Assembly: GCA_958448515.1 (NCBI GenBank)
Contig: CAUDEF010000006.1
Coordinates: 1-64,000 of the forward strand
Source: an uncultured Phascolarctobacterium sp.
GTDB lineage: Bacteria > Bacillota > Negativicutes > Acidaminococcales > Acidaminococcaceae
DNA: 64,000 nucleotides
Direction of reading: 5' to 3'
Part shown: one piece after another, positions 23,356-31,956 of the stretch
Position numbering within the stretch: the first letter of the stretch is position 1
Layout: the number at the start of each line of letters is the position of its first letter
Translations under genes and position numbers: made by a program
The notes under the pieces: model-generated
Told to the model about the DNA's origin: nothing
The model's database searches: none
Seen by the model: the letters and a program-made list of their open reading frames with translations, nothing else

Positions 23356-24029
23356 TGAATTATCGTAGAATTGTACCTAACAGTATCAGCTCTATAAGTT
23401 TAATTTTTGGTATTCTTTCCATTTTTAACACTATTGAACAGGATTTTTTCTATGCGGCTGTTTTTATCATTCTTGCAGTGATAGCTGATTCCTTGGATGG
23501 AAGAGCTGCAAGATTGCTTGGTGTAAGCGGTGATTTTGGCAAGGAACTGGACTCTCTTTGTGATCTTGGTTCTTTTGGCGTGGCACCGGCTATTATGATT
23601 TATCAGTATGCTATGGGTGATTTGGGCCTTACCGGTAAGGTTATTGCTGCCTGCTTTACTATTGGCGGTGCAATGAGACTTGCAAGATTCAATATTAATT
23701 CTTCAAGCATCAAAGGATATTTTCAGGGAATGCCTATCCCAGCCGGTGCATGTTGCCTTGCAACTTACGTACTTTCCGGATATACTTTTTCTGCGGAAGT
23801 TGTTGCGGCTATGACTTTAATTATTGCTGTTATTATGTACAGTAATGTTAAGTTTCCTGATTTTAAAGGAAAAGGAAATCCTATGCATCTTGTTCCTGTA
23901 GTAGCAGCAGCTATAGTTGGTGTATATATGATTTATGAAAGACCGTCCGCGTGGCCTTTTATTGCTATGTTTACTTATACCTTTGCCGGTATAATAAATT
24001 ATTTTTATGTACTTGTACTGAAAAAGTAA
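23355..24029 (+). CDS. pssA: CDP-diacylglycerol--serine O-phosphatidyltransferase
   Basis: A 224-residue membrane enzyme that joins serine to CDP-diacylglycerol. The CDP-alcohol phosphatidyltransferase motif D-G-x2-A-R-x8-G-x3-D-x3-D is complete in residues from DGRAAR to DSLCD. Several hydrophobic helices follow. It directly follows psd, so the two consecutive steps to phosphatidylethanolamine are translated together. Confidence 0.95.
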   Translation: MNYRRIVPNSISSISLIFGILSIFNTIEQDFFYAAVFIILAVIADSLDGRAARLLGVSGDFGKELDSLCDLGSFGVAPAIMIYQYAMGDLGLTGKVIAACFTIGGAMRLARFNINSSSIKGYFQGMPIPAGACCLATYVLSGYTFSAEVVAAMTLIIAVIMYSNVKFPDFKGKGNPMHLVPVVAAAIVGVYMIYERPSAWPFIAMFTYTFAGIINYFYVLVLKK

Positions 24030-24061
24030 TGTTGAATGTTTATAAAGGAGCTATTAATTGA

Positions 24062-25351
24062 ATGAATATGTATTTTGACATAATCATGATACCATTGCAG
24101 CTTTTGATAATATTTTTCACAATATATTATTTCTTTATTTCATGGTTTGGGCTGTTTGGTAAAAAGAAAGAGGTAAAGATTTACGATGAACGTAAAACCT
24201 TTGCTCTTATAGTCTGCGCTCATAATGAAGATAAGGTTATTGCGCCTTTGGTAGATAATTTGCGCAGATTAAATTATTCCGATAACCTTTATGACATATT
24301 TGTTGTAGCAGATAACTGCTCTGACAAAACTGCTGAAGTTGCCAGAAATGCAGGAGCAATTGTACATGAGAGATTCAGTGAAACTGGCAAAGGCAAAGGC
24401 TATGCCATGGAATGGATGTTTGACCGTCTTTTTAAGATGGAAAGACAGTATGATGCGGTATGTGTGTTTGACGCAGATAACCTTGTTCATCCTAACTTTT
24501 TAAAGGAAATGAACAGTCGCTTATGTAATGGTGAAAGACTTATTCAAGGTTACCTGGATTCCAAAAATCCTAACGATACTTGGATTTCCGGTGTTTTTTC
24601 CATATCTTTCTGGGTTGTAAACCACGTATGGCATCTGGCGAAGTACAATATCGGTTTATCCAGCTGTCTGGGCGGTACCGGTATGTGTATTGACTCTGAA
24701 ATATTAAAACGTTATGGCTGGGGTGCTACATGTCTTACAGAAGATATGGAGTTTACCATGAAAGCAATGATGGAAAATATTCCTACAACATGGGCACACG
24801 ATGCTATAATTTATGACGAAAAGCCTCTGACTTTTAAGGCTGCGTGGAATCAGCGCAAACGTTGGGCACAGGGACATTTTGATGTAGCTAACAGATACAT
24901 GATTCCTATGCTGAAAAAAGCATTTAAAGAGCGTAACATAGTTGTTCTTGACTGTACGGTAAATCTTTTTCAGCCATATTTTCTGCTTATATCTACGTTC
25001 TTTTTAATCTGCAGTTATATTTATCAGTTCGTACCGTTCTATGATAATATTCTCTATACAATACTTCCCATAGAGGTATGGACTTTAGTTGGTCTTGGTC
25101 AGTATATTTTCCCGATGACAGTTTTATTTAAAATTCGTGCCTCCTTTAAATCATGGTGCTATTTGCTGCTTTATCCAATTTTTATATATAGCTGGGTTCC
25201 TATCACAGCTTTGGGATTTTTGCACAGACATGACCATGAATGGAGTCATACTGCACATACAAGAGGCATTCAGTTTGATGATGTAGTTATTCCTGAAGAT
25301 GCAGTTAAGCATGGACCTAAGCAGGTTGCATTTGTAAAAAAAGAAAAATAG
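24062..25351 (+). CDS. Membrane-bound family 2 glycosyltransferase
   Basis: A 429-residue processive-type GT2 enzyme. An N-terminal membrane helix (about 8-30) is followed by the catalytic domain with the DxD-type FDAD, the general-base motif LTEDMEF and the QxxRW motif as QRKRW. Three or so C-terminal helices (about 305-400) complete a cellulose-synthase-like layout. The sugar and acceptor are not evident. It follows psd-pssA, with AAGGAG 11 bases before ATG 24062, suggesting a glycolipid or surface polysaccharide made alongside membrane lipids (inference). Confidence 0.88.
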   Translation: MNMYFDIIMIPLQLLIIFFTIYYFFISWFGLFGKKKEVKIYDERKTFALIVCAHNEDKVIAPLVDNLRRLNYSDNLYDIFVVADNCSDKTAEVARNAGAIVHERFSETGKGKGYAMEWMFDRLFKMERQYDAVCVFDADNLVHPNFLKEMNSRLCNGERLIQGYLDSKNPNDTWISGVFSISFWVVNHVWHLAKYNIGLSSCLGGTGMCIDSEILKRYGWGATCLTEDMEFTMKAMMENIPTTWAHDAIIYDEKPLTFKAAWNQRKRWAQGHFDVANRYMIPMLKKAFKERNIVVLDCTVNLFQPYFLLISTFFLICSYIYQFVPFYDNILYTILPIEVWTLVGLGQYIFPMTVLFKIRASFKSWCYLLLYPIFIYSWVPITALGFLHRHDHEWSHTAHTRGIQFDDVVIPEDAVKHGPKQVAFVKKEK

Positions 25352-25356
25352 TTTTT

Positions 25357-25387
25357 AACACCGAAAGAACTTTCTTTCGGTGTTTTC
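25357..25387 (+). terminator. Terminator after the GT2 gene
   Basis: A stem of 10-12 bp (25358-25369 with 25372-25383) followed by TTTTCTTTT, six bases after the stop codon. Confidence 0.85.
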
Positions 25388-25400
25388 TTTTGGCAAAAAT

Positions 25401-25429
25401 TTGGAATAAATCAATTTTTGTGTTATTAT
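25401..25429 (+). promoter_or_regulatory. Promoter of the HAD-mtnP-mtaD operon
   Basis: TTGGAA (25401-25406), a 17-base spacer and TATTAT (25424-25429) with a TG one base upstream of the -10 (extended -10). It is 38 bases before the HAD gene. No riboswitch fits in this leader. Confidence 0.65.
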
Positions 25430-25466
25430 AGTTAAGATGAAGTTTAAATGGTAAAGGAATATTTTC

Positions 25467-26126
25467 ATGCGTATTGAGGGTATATTATTTGATTTTGATG
25501 GTACTCTTGCTGATACTACAGATTTGATTTTAGCTGCATTCGATCATACTTTTCAGCAGTGCTTGCATAAAAGGTTTGCCAGAGAAGATATTGTTCAAAC
25601 CTTTGGCTTGACTTTAGCTGAAGCAATGGCGTTATTTGCTGATGATGAAAGTATGATATTGAATATGCGCTCTGTGTACAGAGATTTTAATTTAAAGCAT
25701 CATGATGAAATGATTAAACCCATTTCAGGTGTTGCAGATGCCTTGGCTGCAATACAGAAAAGGGATATCAAAATGGCAGTTGTTACATCAAAAAAACAAC
25801 CTATGGCAAAAAGAGGACTTAAATGCTGTGGCCTTGAGGCATTTATTTCTGCTGTTGTGGGATGTGATGATACTGTTAATAACAAGCCTCATCCGGAACC
25901 GATGCTTAAAGCTGCTGAAATTCTTGGAATTGCTCCTGAAAACTGTATATGTGTCGGCGACAGTCCTTTTGACCTGCAAAGCGGCAGACGTGCGGGTGCC
26001 TTGACCGCTGCTGTTGCCTATACGTCATTTAACATTGATGATGTACTTAAAAAAGGAAAACCGGATTTTATACTGGATAATATGCTGGATTTACTGCCTA
26101 TCATAGATAAACTTAATAAAAACTAA
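25467..26126 (+). CDS. HAD-superfamily phosphatase (phosphoglycolate phosphatase-like)
   Basis: A 219-residue HAD subfamily IA hydrolase. Motif I is FDFDGTLADT (about 9-18), motif II VVTSKK near 109, and motif IV GDSPFDLQSGRRAG near 164. The cap domain lies between motifs I and II. Relatives are phosphoglycolate phosphatase and the pyrophosphatase PpaX. Here it leads the mtnP-mtnA-mtaD operon, so a phosphosugar from nucleoside salvage is a possible substrate, but this is only context. Confidence 0.85.
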   Translation: MRIEGILFDFDGTLADTTDLILAAFDHTFQQCLHKRFAREDIVQTFGLTLAEAMALFADDESMILNMRSVYRDFNLKHHDEMIKPISGVADALAAIQKRDIKMAVVTSKKQPMAKRGLKCCGLEAFISAVVGCDDTVNNKPHPEPMLKAAEILGIAPENCICVGDSPFDLQSGRRAGALTAAVAYTSFNIDDVLKKGKPDFILDNMLDLLPIIDKLNKN

Positions 26127-26140
26127 AGGAGGTAAACAAA

Positions 26141-26938
26141 ATGCGTAAAATTGCTGTTATTGGCGGAACAGGTATCTACAGTCCTGAGGCGCTGAGCGGA
26201 TTTGAAAGCAAAGTTGTCCAAACTCCTTATGGACCTGCTTTATGTAATATCGGTGAAATGTCCGGTAATATGGTTGTTTTCATTACAAGACATGGCGTTG
26301 GACATAAAACTCCGCCGCATAAAGTAAATTACAGAGCTAATATTTGGGCATTGAAAAGCCTTGGTGTTGAAGAAATATTCGCAACAACTGCTGTAGGATC
26401 TCTAAATCCTGAGATGAAAGCAGGTCATTTTGTTGTTTGTGATCAGGCTATTGATTTTACTAAAAGCCGTGTAAACACTTTTTATGATACTCCTGAAAGA
26501 GGAGTGGCACATGTTGATTTTACCAATCCGTACTGCCCTGTATTGCGTGAAAAAGTTATTAACTGCCTGAAAAAAACAGACATAACTTTTCATGAAACAG
26601 GTACCTACGTTTGTACAGAAGGACCCAGATTTGAAACTGCTGCTGAGATTAAAATGTTTGCTAAACTTGGCGGCGATTTGGTTGGTATGACTAATATTCC
26701 TGAATCTCTTCTGGCAAGAGAAGCGGAAATGTGCTATACAAATTGCTCAATTGTTACTAATATGGCTGCCGGTATTTCTAAAACACCGCTTTCTCATAGT
26801 GAAGTGGTAGAAGAAATGGCACGCAGTATAAAAAATATGGAAAAACTGATTTCTGCTTTTATTTCATACAATGAAGAGACAGAAGCAGTTTGTGGCTGTC
26901 ATACCTGTATGGCAGAATTTGGTGGATTTAAACTTTAG
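26141..26938 (+). CDS. mtnP: S-methyl-5'-thioadenosine phosphorylase
   Basis: A 265-residue nucleoside phosphorylase that splits methylthioadenosine to adenine and methylthioribose-1-phosphate. The N-terminal phosphate loop GGTGIY, RHGVGHKTPPHKVNYRAN near residue 50, and TEGPRFETAAEI with LVGMTNIPES are MTA/purine phosphorylase hallmarks. The protein ends with CGCHTC, as in some bacterial MtnP. It has a perfect AGGAGG 9 bases before ATG 26141. The next gene is the isomerase acting on its product. It may also use 5'-deoxyadenosine or inosine. Confidence 0.93.
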   Translation: MRKIAVIGGTGIYSPEALSGFESKVVQTPYGPALCNIGEMSGNMVVFITRHGVGHKTPPHKVNYRANIWALKSLGVEEIFATTAVGSLNPEMKAGHFVVCDQAIDFTKSRVNTFYDTPERGVAHVDFTNPYCPVLREKVINCLKKTDITFHETGTYVCTEGPRFETAAEIKMFAKLGGDLVGMTNIPESLLAREAEMCYTNCSIVTNMAAGISKTPLSHSEVVEEMARSIKNMEKLISAFISYNEETEAVCGCHTCMAEFGGFKL

Positions 26939-26946
26939 GATGTGTT

Positions 26947-28005
26947 TTGACAATGATAGAAACCATGCGCTGGGATAATGGTAAGTTAATATTATTGGAT
27001 CAGACAAGATTACCGCAGGAAAAAGCCTTGATTTGCTGCAGTGATTATGAACGAGTACGCGATGCTATAAAAAGACTGGAAGTAAGAGGAGCACCGGCCA
27101 TTGGAGCTGCTGCTGCATTTGCCATGGTTCTTGGAGCTAATGCTGCTTTAAATAAACCTGATTTTTTGGGTGCCTTGACCAAAATAAAGGATGATTTAAT
27201 AGCTGCACGCCCAACAGCCGTAAATTTGTCCTGGGGAGTAAATAAAATTTATAATCTGGCAAATAAACTTTCTGATGAGCTGCTGGCACCGTATAAAATC
27301 GTTAAACAGCTGGAAGAACTGGCACTTGATATCTACAATGAGGATATCCTGGTAAATAAAAAAATTGGTAAATATGGAGCGGAAGTATTGCCTGACAGCA
27401 CTGTTCTCTTAACGCATTGTAATGCCGGAGCACTGGCAACCTGCGGATGGGGAACTGCCTTGGGTGTTGTAAGAGAAGCTTATAGCCTTGGTAAGCTTAA
27501 AATGGTATATGCTGATGAAACCAGACCATTATTACAGGGTGCAAGATTAACAGCTTTTGAGCTTTGTGAAGATAATATTCCAGTTACTGTTATTACTGAT
27601 AATATGGCAGCATGGACTATGAAAATAAAGGGTGTTAATGCAGTAGTTGTCGGCGCCGACAGAATAGCTGCAAACGGTGATACAGCAAATAAAATAGGTA
27701 CTTTTGGTGTAGCCTTGGCTGCAAAGGAGATGGGCATTCCATTTTATATTGCGGCGCCTGTAAGTACTTTTGATTTTACTGTAGACTGTGGTGCAGATAT
27801 TCCTATTGAGGAGCGCTCTGACAAAGAAGTACGTGGTTTTAAAAATGAGATTACAGTTCCATCCGGAGCTGAAATCTTTAATCCTGCCTTTGATGTAACA
27901 CCTGCATCCTATATTACAGGTATTATTACCGAATATGGAATTATCCAGGAACCATATCGTGAAAATATCAAATTATTACAGAATCGTATTGAGGAGGAAC
28001 AATAA
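26947..28005 (+). CDS. mtnA: S-methyl-5-thioribose-1-phosphate isomerase
   Basis: A 352-residue eIF2B-like isomerase turning methylthioribose-1-phosphate into methylthioribulose-1-phosphate. Diagnostic segments are VRGAPAIGAAAAF near residue 46, RPTAVNLSWGV near 88, the catalytic cysteine in THCNAGALATCGWGTALG near 157, and GADRIAANGDTANKIGT near 238. The start is either TTG 26947 (AGGAT at 6 bases) or ATG 26953 two codons later. It lies 8 bases after mtnP and 3 before the SAH hydrolase gene. Confidence 0.94.
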   Translation: MTMIETMRWDNGKLILLDQTRLPQEKALICCSDYERVRDAIKRLEVRGAPAIGAAAAFAMVLGANAALNKPDFLGALTKIKDDLIAARPTAVNLSWGVNKIYNLANKLSDELLAPYKIVKQLEELALDIYNEDILVNKKIGKYGAEVLPDSTVLLTHCNAGALATCGWGTALGVVREAYSLGKLKMVYADETRPLLQGARLTAFELCEDNIPVTVITDNMAAWTMKIKGVNAVVVGADRIAANGDTANKIGTFGVALAAKEMGIPFYIAAPVSTFDFTVDCGADIPIEERSDKEVRGFKNEITVPSGAEIFNPAFDVTPASYITGIITEYGIIQEPYRENIKLLQNRIEEEQ

Positions 28006-28008
28006 TTC

Positions 28009-29253
28009 ATGGAAAGCATGATTAAAGATATTAATTTAGCTGCATCAGGCAAACAAAAAATTGCCTGGGTTAAAGAATATATGCCGCTGTTAAATATTCT
28101 TAATGAAAAGTATAGTAAAGAACAGATTTTCAAAGGTCTGAATATGGTTGTAACCATTCATCTGGAAGCAAAGACAGCATATTTGGCACAGGTTTTAAAA
28201 AATGCGGGTGCTAATGTAGTTGTTACTGGTAGTAATCCTTTATCTACACAGGATGATGTTGCTGCAGCTTTAGTGGATAGTGGAATTACTGTTTTTGCTA
28301 CTCATGCCTGCTCCAATGAAGAATATGATCTGTACCTCAGAAAAGCTTTGGAAATTGAACCGGATCTGATTATCGATGATGGCGGTGATCTTGTAAACAT
28401 GCTTCATGGTGAGCGCCAGGACTTGATTCCTAAACTCATTGGCGGCAGCGAAGAAACTACTACCGGTGTTCACAGATTAAAAGCATTATCAAAATCTGGA
28501 AAACTTGCTTTCCCGATGATAGCTGTTAACGATTCTTACTGCAAATATTTGTTTGATAATCGTTATGGTACCGGCCAGTCTTCTTTTGATGGCATTATGC
28601 GTACAACCAATTTATCTGTTGCCGGAAGAACTGTTGTTGTTGCCGGTTACGGATGGTGCGGCAAAGGCGTAGCTATGCGTGCAAAAGGACTTGGCGCAAA
28701 TGTAATTGTTACAGAAATTGACCCGATAAAAGGTATTGAAGCTGTATTCGACGGCTTCAGAGTTATGCCGATGGCAGAAGCTGCCAAATATGGTGATATT
28801 TTTATAACTGTTACCGGTTGTAAAGATGTAATTACTAAAGAACATATGCAGGTTATGAAAGACGGCGCAGTGTTATCCAATGCCGGACATTTTGACGTTG
28901 AAGTAAATAAATCTCATTTAGAGGAATTATCTGTCAAAGAGCCTTATGAAGTTCGTAAAAATATCGTGACCTATACCATGGCTGACGGAAGAAAAATTAA
29001 TTTGCTTGGTGAGGGCCGTTTAGTTAACTTAGCTTGTGGTGACGGACATCCGATTGAAGTTATGGACTTATCATTTGCTATGCAGTTTTTGGCAATGAAA
29101 TATCTGCTTGACCATAAGGGAACTATGGAAAAGAAACTTTATGTGCTGCCTGAGGAATTAAATACTGAAGTTGCTGCGTTAAAACTTCATGCTATGGGAG
29201 CAGGTATTGATAAACTGACACCGGAGCAGGAAGAATATCTTGCACAGGAATAG
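28009..29253 (+). CDS. Adenosylhomocysteinase family protein (SAH or SIH hydrolase)
   Basis: A 414-residue NAD-dependent S-adenosylhomocysteine hydrolase homolog of the shorter archaeal/thermophile-like type. Family features are HLEAKTA (51-57), DDGGD (123-127), EETTTG (149-154), the NAD fold GYGWCGKG (213-220) and GEGRLVNLACGDGHP near 345. These enzymes split SAH to homocysteine and adenosine. In some archaea a homolog splits S-inosylhomocysteine instead, after a deaminase has acted on SAH. Because a deaminase of that type (mtaD) lies two genes downstream, either substrate is possible. AGGAGG precedes ATG 28009. Confidence 0.9.
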   Translation: MESMIKDINLAASGKQKIAWVKEYMPLLNILNEKYSKEQIFKGLNMVVTIHLEAKTAYLAQVLKNAGANVVVTGSNPLSTQDDVAAALVDSGITVFATHACSNEEYDLYLRKALEIEPDLIIDDGGDLVNMLHGERQDLIPKLIGGSEETTTGVHRLKALSKSGKLAFPMIAVNDSYCKYLFDNRYGTGQSSFDGIMRTTNLSVAGRTVVVAGYGWCGKGVAMRAKGLGANVIVTEIDPIKGIEAVFDGFRVMPMAEAAKYGDIFITVTGCKDVITKEHMQVMKDGAVLSNAGHFDVEVNKSHLEELSVKEPYEVRKNIVTYTMADGRKINLLGEGRLVNLACGDGHPIEVMDLSFAMQFLAMKYLLDHKGTMEKKLYVLPEELNTEVAALKLHAMGAGIDKLTPEQEEYLAQE

Positions 29254-29259
29254 TAAGTT

Positions 29260-29937
29260 ATGAACTCGTTATTTTTATCTAAACAAATGGCGCAGAAAGC
29301 TATAGTAGAATATGGACATAAGCTGATTCAGAAAAAGCTGGTAGCTGGTTCCTGGGGGAATATAAGTGTAAAAATAGGTGAGAGTATGTTTGCAATTACA
29401 CCTTCAGGGAAAGGATACGAAAGTTTACAGCCGGAAAATATAGTTATTATTAATAACAAACTTGCTGTAGAAGAAGGAAGTTTAACTCCTTCGTCTGAAA
29501 GCAAGCTGCATGTTGCTATTTACGAAGCTTGTCCGGAAGCACAGGCAATAATTCATACTCACAGTATTTATGCCAGTGCCATGGCGGCCATGCATAAACC
29601 AATATTACCTATTATAGAGGATATTGTTCAGATTGTTGGAGGACAGGTAAACTGCGCGGATTATGCTCTTCCCGGTACTCAAAAGCTGGCTGATAATGCA
29701 GTAGCGGCTCTGAGTGGACGTAAGGCTACTTTACTTGCTAATCATGGAGCTGTGTGCTGGGGAAAATCGCTTGAAGATGCACTTATAGTAGCGGAAGTGT
29801 TGGAAAAATCAGCGCAAATTGCCATTATATGTGCAAGCTGCGGCGGTGCAGTAATTTTGCCTGATGAAGATATTCAGGTAATGCATAACTTCTACGATCA
29901 ACATTATTCAAAGCGTCAAACAGGAGAAGAAAGATGA
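29260..29937 (+). CDS. Class II aldolase/adducin family protein, probable Ald2-type aldolase
   Basis: A 225-residue metal-dependent class II aldolase. Catalytic Glu80 lies in SSESKLH, and metal ligands are His99 and His101 (HTHS) and His162 (ANHG). After mtnP and mtnA, its likely substrate is methylthioribulose-1-phosphate or 5-deoxyribulose-1-phosphate, cleaved to DHAP plus an aldehyde as in the DHAP shunt. The related family member MtnB would instead dehydrate the substrate, but none of the oxygen-requiring follow-on genes (mtnW/X/C/D) are here. It overlaps mtaD by an ATGA junction. The C-terminal tail has ICASCGG, a small cysteine pair. Confidence 0.82.
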   Translation: MNSLFLSKQMAQKAIVEYGHKLIQKKLVAGSWGNISVKIGESMFAITPSGKGYESLQPENIVIINNKLAVEEGSLTPSSESKLHVAIYEACPEAQAIIHTHSIYASAMAAMHKPILPIIEDIVQIVGGQVNCADYALPGTQKLADNAVAALSGRKATLLANHGAVCWGKSLEDALIVAEVLEKSAQIAIICASCGGAVILPDEDIQVMHNFYDQHYSKRQTGEER

Positions 29938-31214
29938 GTAAATTACTTATAAAAAATGTTGAACTTTTGCATACACCCAATGATGTAATGCATTTTATTG
30001 CTGTTGAAGATAATAAAATAGTTTACGTGGGAGAAGAAAAACCGGAAGGCTTCGCTGCAGATTCTGAGTTGGACGGCAAAGGAATGCTGGCAACCGCCGG
30101 TATGGTAAATACCCACGGACATGTTTCCATGACACTTTTGCGCAGTTATGCTGACGATATGTCTTTAATGGACTGGTTAGAAAATAAAATCTGGCCTATT
30201 GAAGCAAAGATGAATGCTAAAGACATTTACTGGGGAGCAATGCTCGGTATTGCTGAAATGCTTAAGGGTGGCACAACATGCTTTGCAGATATGTATTGTT
30301 TTATGGATGATGTAGTTAAAGCCTGCAACGATACAGGTATCAGAGCAAATCTGTGCCGTGGTCTTATAGGTCTGGGTCCGGATAAGGACGAAAAGCTGGC
30401 TGAAAATACACAGCTGGTTAAGGACTGGAATGGATATGATAATGGACGTATTCGTATTACTTATGGTCCTCACGCACCTTATACCTGTCCTACAGACTAT
30501 TTAAAACAGGTTATTGATGCTGCAGAAAAAAATAATGCTGAAATTCAAATGCATCTGTGCGAAACAAAGGGTGAAGTTGAAAACTGCATTAAAGAGCATG
30601 GCAAAACACCTATAGCATTAATGGACAGCCTGGGAATGTTTAATATTGGTACTATTGCTGCTCATTGTGTTCACCTTACTGAAGCTGATATGAATATTAT
30701 GGCTCAGAAAAACGTCAGAGTTGCTCATAATCCGCAAAGTAATTTGAAGCTGGCGAGCGGTATTGCACAGGTAGATAAAATGCTGGAAAAGGGAATCTGT
30801 GTAGGCCTTGGCACAGATGGTGCTTCCAGTAATAATAATTTGGATCTGCTTGAAGAATGCAGAGCTGCTGCAATGCTGCATAAAGCTACAACATTTAATC
30901 CGCTTGTATTGCCAGCTCAAACCGCTTGGGAGATGGCTACTGTCAACGGAGCTAAAACACTAGGATTTGATAATCTTGGTTTGCTGGAAGTCGGACAAAT
31001 TGCGGACATAGTATTATGGGATATGCATAAACCGTACTGGTATCCGCGGCATAATAAATTATCTTTGCTGGTGTATGCTGCTAACAGTTCTGATGCAGAT
31101 ACTGTTATTGTTGCCGGAAAGATTGTTCTTCAAAATGGCAGACTTACCATGTTCGATGAAGAAAAAATCTATGCTGAAGCCAGCAGACGTGCAGAAAATC
31201 TTTTAGTAAAGTAA
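29934..31214 (+). CDS. mtaD: MTA/SAH deaminase family amidohydrolase
   Basis: A 426-residue amidohydrolase of the 5-methylthioadenosine/S-adenosylhomocysteine deaminase family. Metal ligands are in NTHGHVSM (His61, His63), MHLCETKGE, AHCVHL and GLGTDGASSNNNLDL. Related enzymes also deaminate 5'-deoxyadenosine. In this operon it could feed inosine-type nucleosides to the neighbouring phosphorylase or hydrolase. It overlaps the aldolase gene by 4 bases and is the last gene before a strong terminator. Confidence 0.92.
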   Translation: MSKLLIKNVELLHTPNDVMHFIAVEDNKIVYVGEEKPEGFAADSELDGKGMLATAGMVNTHGHVSMTLLRSYADDMSLMDWLENKIWPIEAKMNAKDIYWGAMLGIAEMLKGGTTCFADMYCFMDDVVKACNDTGIRANLCRGLIGLGPDKDEKLAENTQLVKDWNGYDNGRIRITYGPHAPYTCPTDYLKQVIDAAEKNNAEIQMHLCETKGEVENCIKEHGKTPIALMDSLGMFNIGTIAAHCVHLTEADMNIMAQKNVRVAHNPQSNLKLASGIAQVDKMLEKGICVGLGTDGASSNNNLDLLEECRAAAMLHKATTFNPLVLPAQTAWEMATVNGAKTLGFDNLGLLEVGQIADIVLWDMHKPYWYPRHNKLSLLVYAANSSDADTVIVAGKIVLQNGRLTMFDEEKIYAEASRRAENLLVK

Positions 31215-31226
31215 TATAGTTATAGT

Positions 31227-31260
31227 AAAAACCAGAACTGAAATTCCAGTTCTGGTTTTT
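31227..31260 (+). terminator. Terminator after mtaD
   Basis: A perfect 14-bp stem (31227-31240 with 31247-31260), a 6-base loop and a T run; 12 bases after the mtaD stop. Confidence 0.92.
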
Positions 31261-31301
31261 GTTTACTATTTGAAGATTTGGAAAAATTTACTTATATTAA
31301 G

Positions 31302-31330
31302 ATGACACGATTTTTAAATTAAGGTATAAT
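31302..31330 (+). promoter_or_regulatory. Promoter of pduL
   Basis: ATGACA (31302-31307), 17-base spacer, TATAAT (31325-31330). The gene starts 40 bases downstream with GAGGTG before ATG. Confidence 0.75.
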
Positions 31331-31369
31331 AAAAAAGTAATATGATATACAATTATGAGGTGAATAAAT

Positions 31370-31942
31370 ATGGAATTTCCGTTAATTTTAGGCGTATCTG
31401 CACGCCATGCTCATTTATCCCGTGAACATATGGATATTTTATTTGGTGCAGACAGTGAACTGCATGTAAAAAAATATATTGGTCAGCCCGGACAATATGC
31501 TTCCGAAGAGCAAATTACTCTTGTAACAGAAAAAGATAAAATGAAACTGCGTATTATTGGCCCTTTGCGTCCTGAAACTCAAATAGAACTGGCACTTACT
31601 GATGCACGTAAAATGGGTTTAAACGCTCCTATACGCAACAGTGGTGATATAGCTGGTTCTGCAGGTGCAAAACTTGTAGGTCCTGCAGGTGAGTTAGAAT
31701 TAAAAGAGGGTATCATTATTGCTGCAAGACATATTCATATCTGCCCGGAAACTGCAGAAAAATATTCTCTGCAGGACGGTGATATTGTAGATATCAAAAC
31801 TGAAGGAGAACGATCTTTAACTTTACATAATGTTCTTGTCAGAGCAGGTGAAAAGCATGCTGATGAAGTTCATATTGATACTGATGAAGCTAATGCCTGC
31901 AATTTAGACAGTGGGGTAATGGTTACAATTGTCAAAAAGTAA
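31370..31942 (+). CDS. pduL: Phosphate propanoyltransferase (PduL-type phosphotransacylase)
   Basis: A 190-residue PduL-family enzyme moving acyl groups between CoA and phosphate. The zinc-binding motifs SARHAHLS (residues about 9-16) and AARHIHICPE (about 119-128) are both intact, and the two-domain repeat is visible. No N-terminal encapsulation peptide or microcompartment genes are present, so it probably acts as the cytosolic phosphotransacetylase for energy metabolism. It is followed 15 bases later by a secreted unknown. Confidence 0.93.
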   Translation: MEFPLILGVSARHAHLSREHMDILFGADSELHVKKYIGQPGQYASEEQITLVTEKDKMKLRIIGPLRPETQIELALTDARKMGLNAPIRNSGDIAGSAGAKLVGPAGELELKEGIIIAARHIHICPETAEKYSLQDGDIVDIKTEGERSLTLHNVLVRAGEKHADEVHIDTDEANACNLDSGVMVTIVKK

Positions 31943-31956
31943 GTGAGGGATAAATA

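Noticed and set aside
29260..29937. Fuculose-phosphate or ribulose-phosphate epimerase-type sugar pathway
   Set aside because: The aldolase family is broad, but no sugar kinase or isomerase is nearby whereas mtnP and mtnA are directly upstream.
31370..31942. Bacterial microcompartment locus suggested by pduL
   Set aside because: No shell-protein genes and no encapsulation peptide; a housekeeping phosphotransacylase is simpler.
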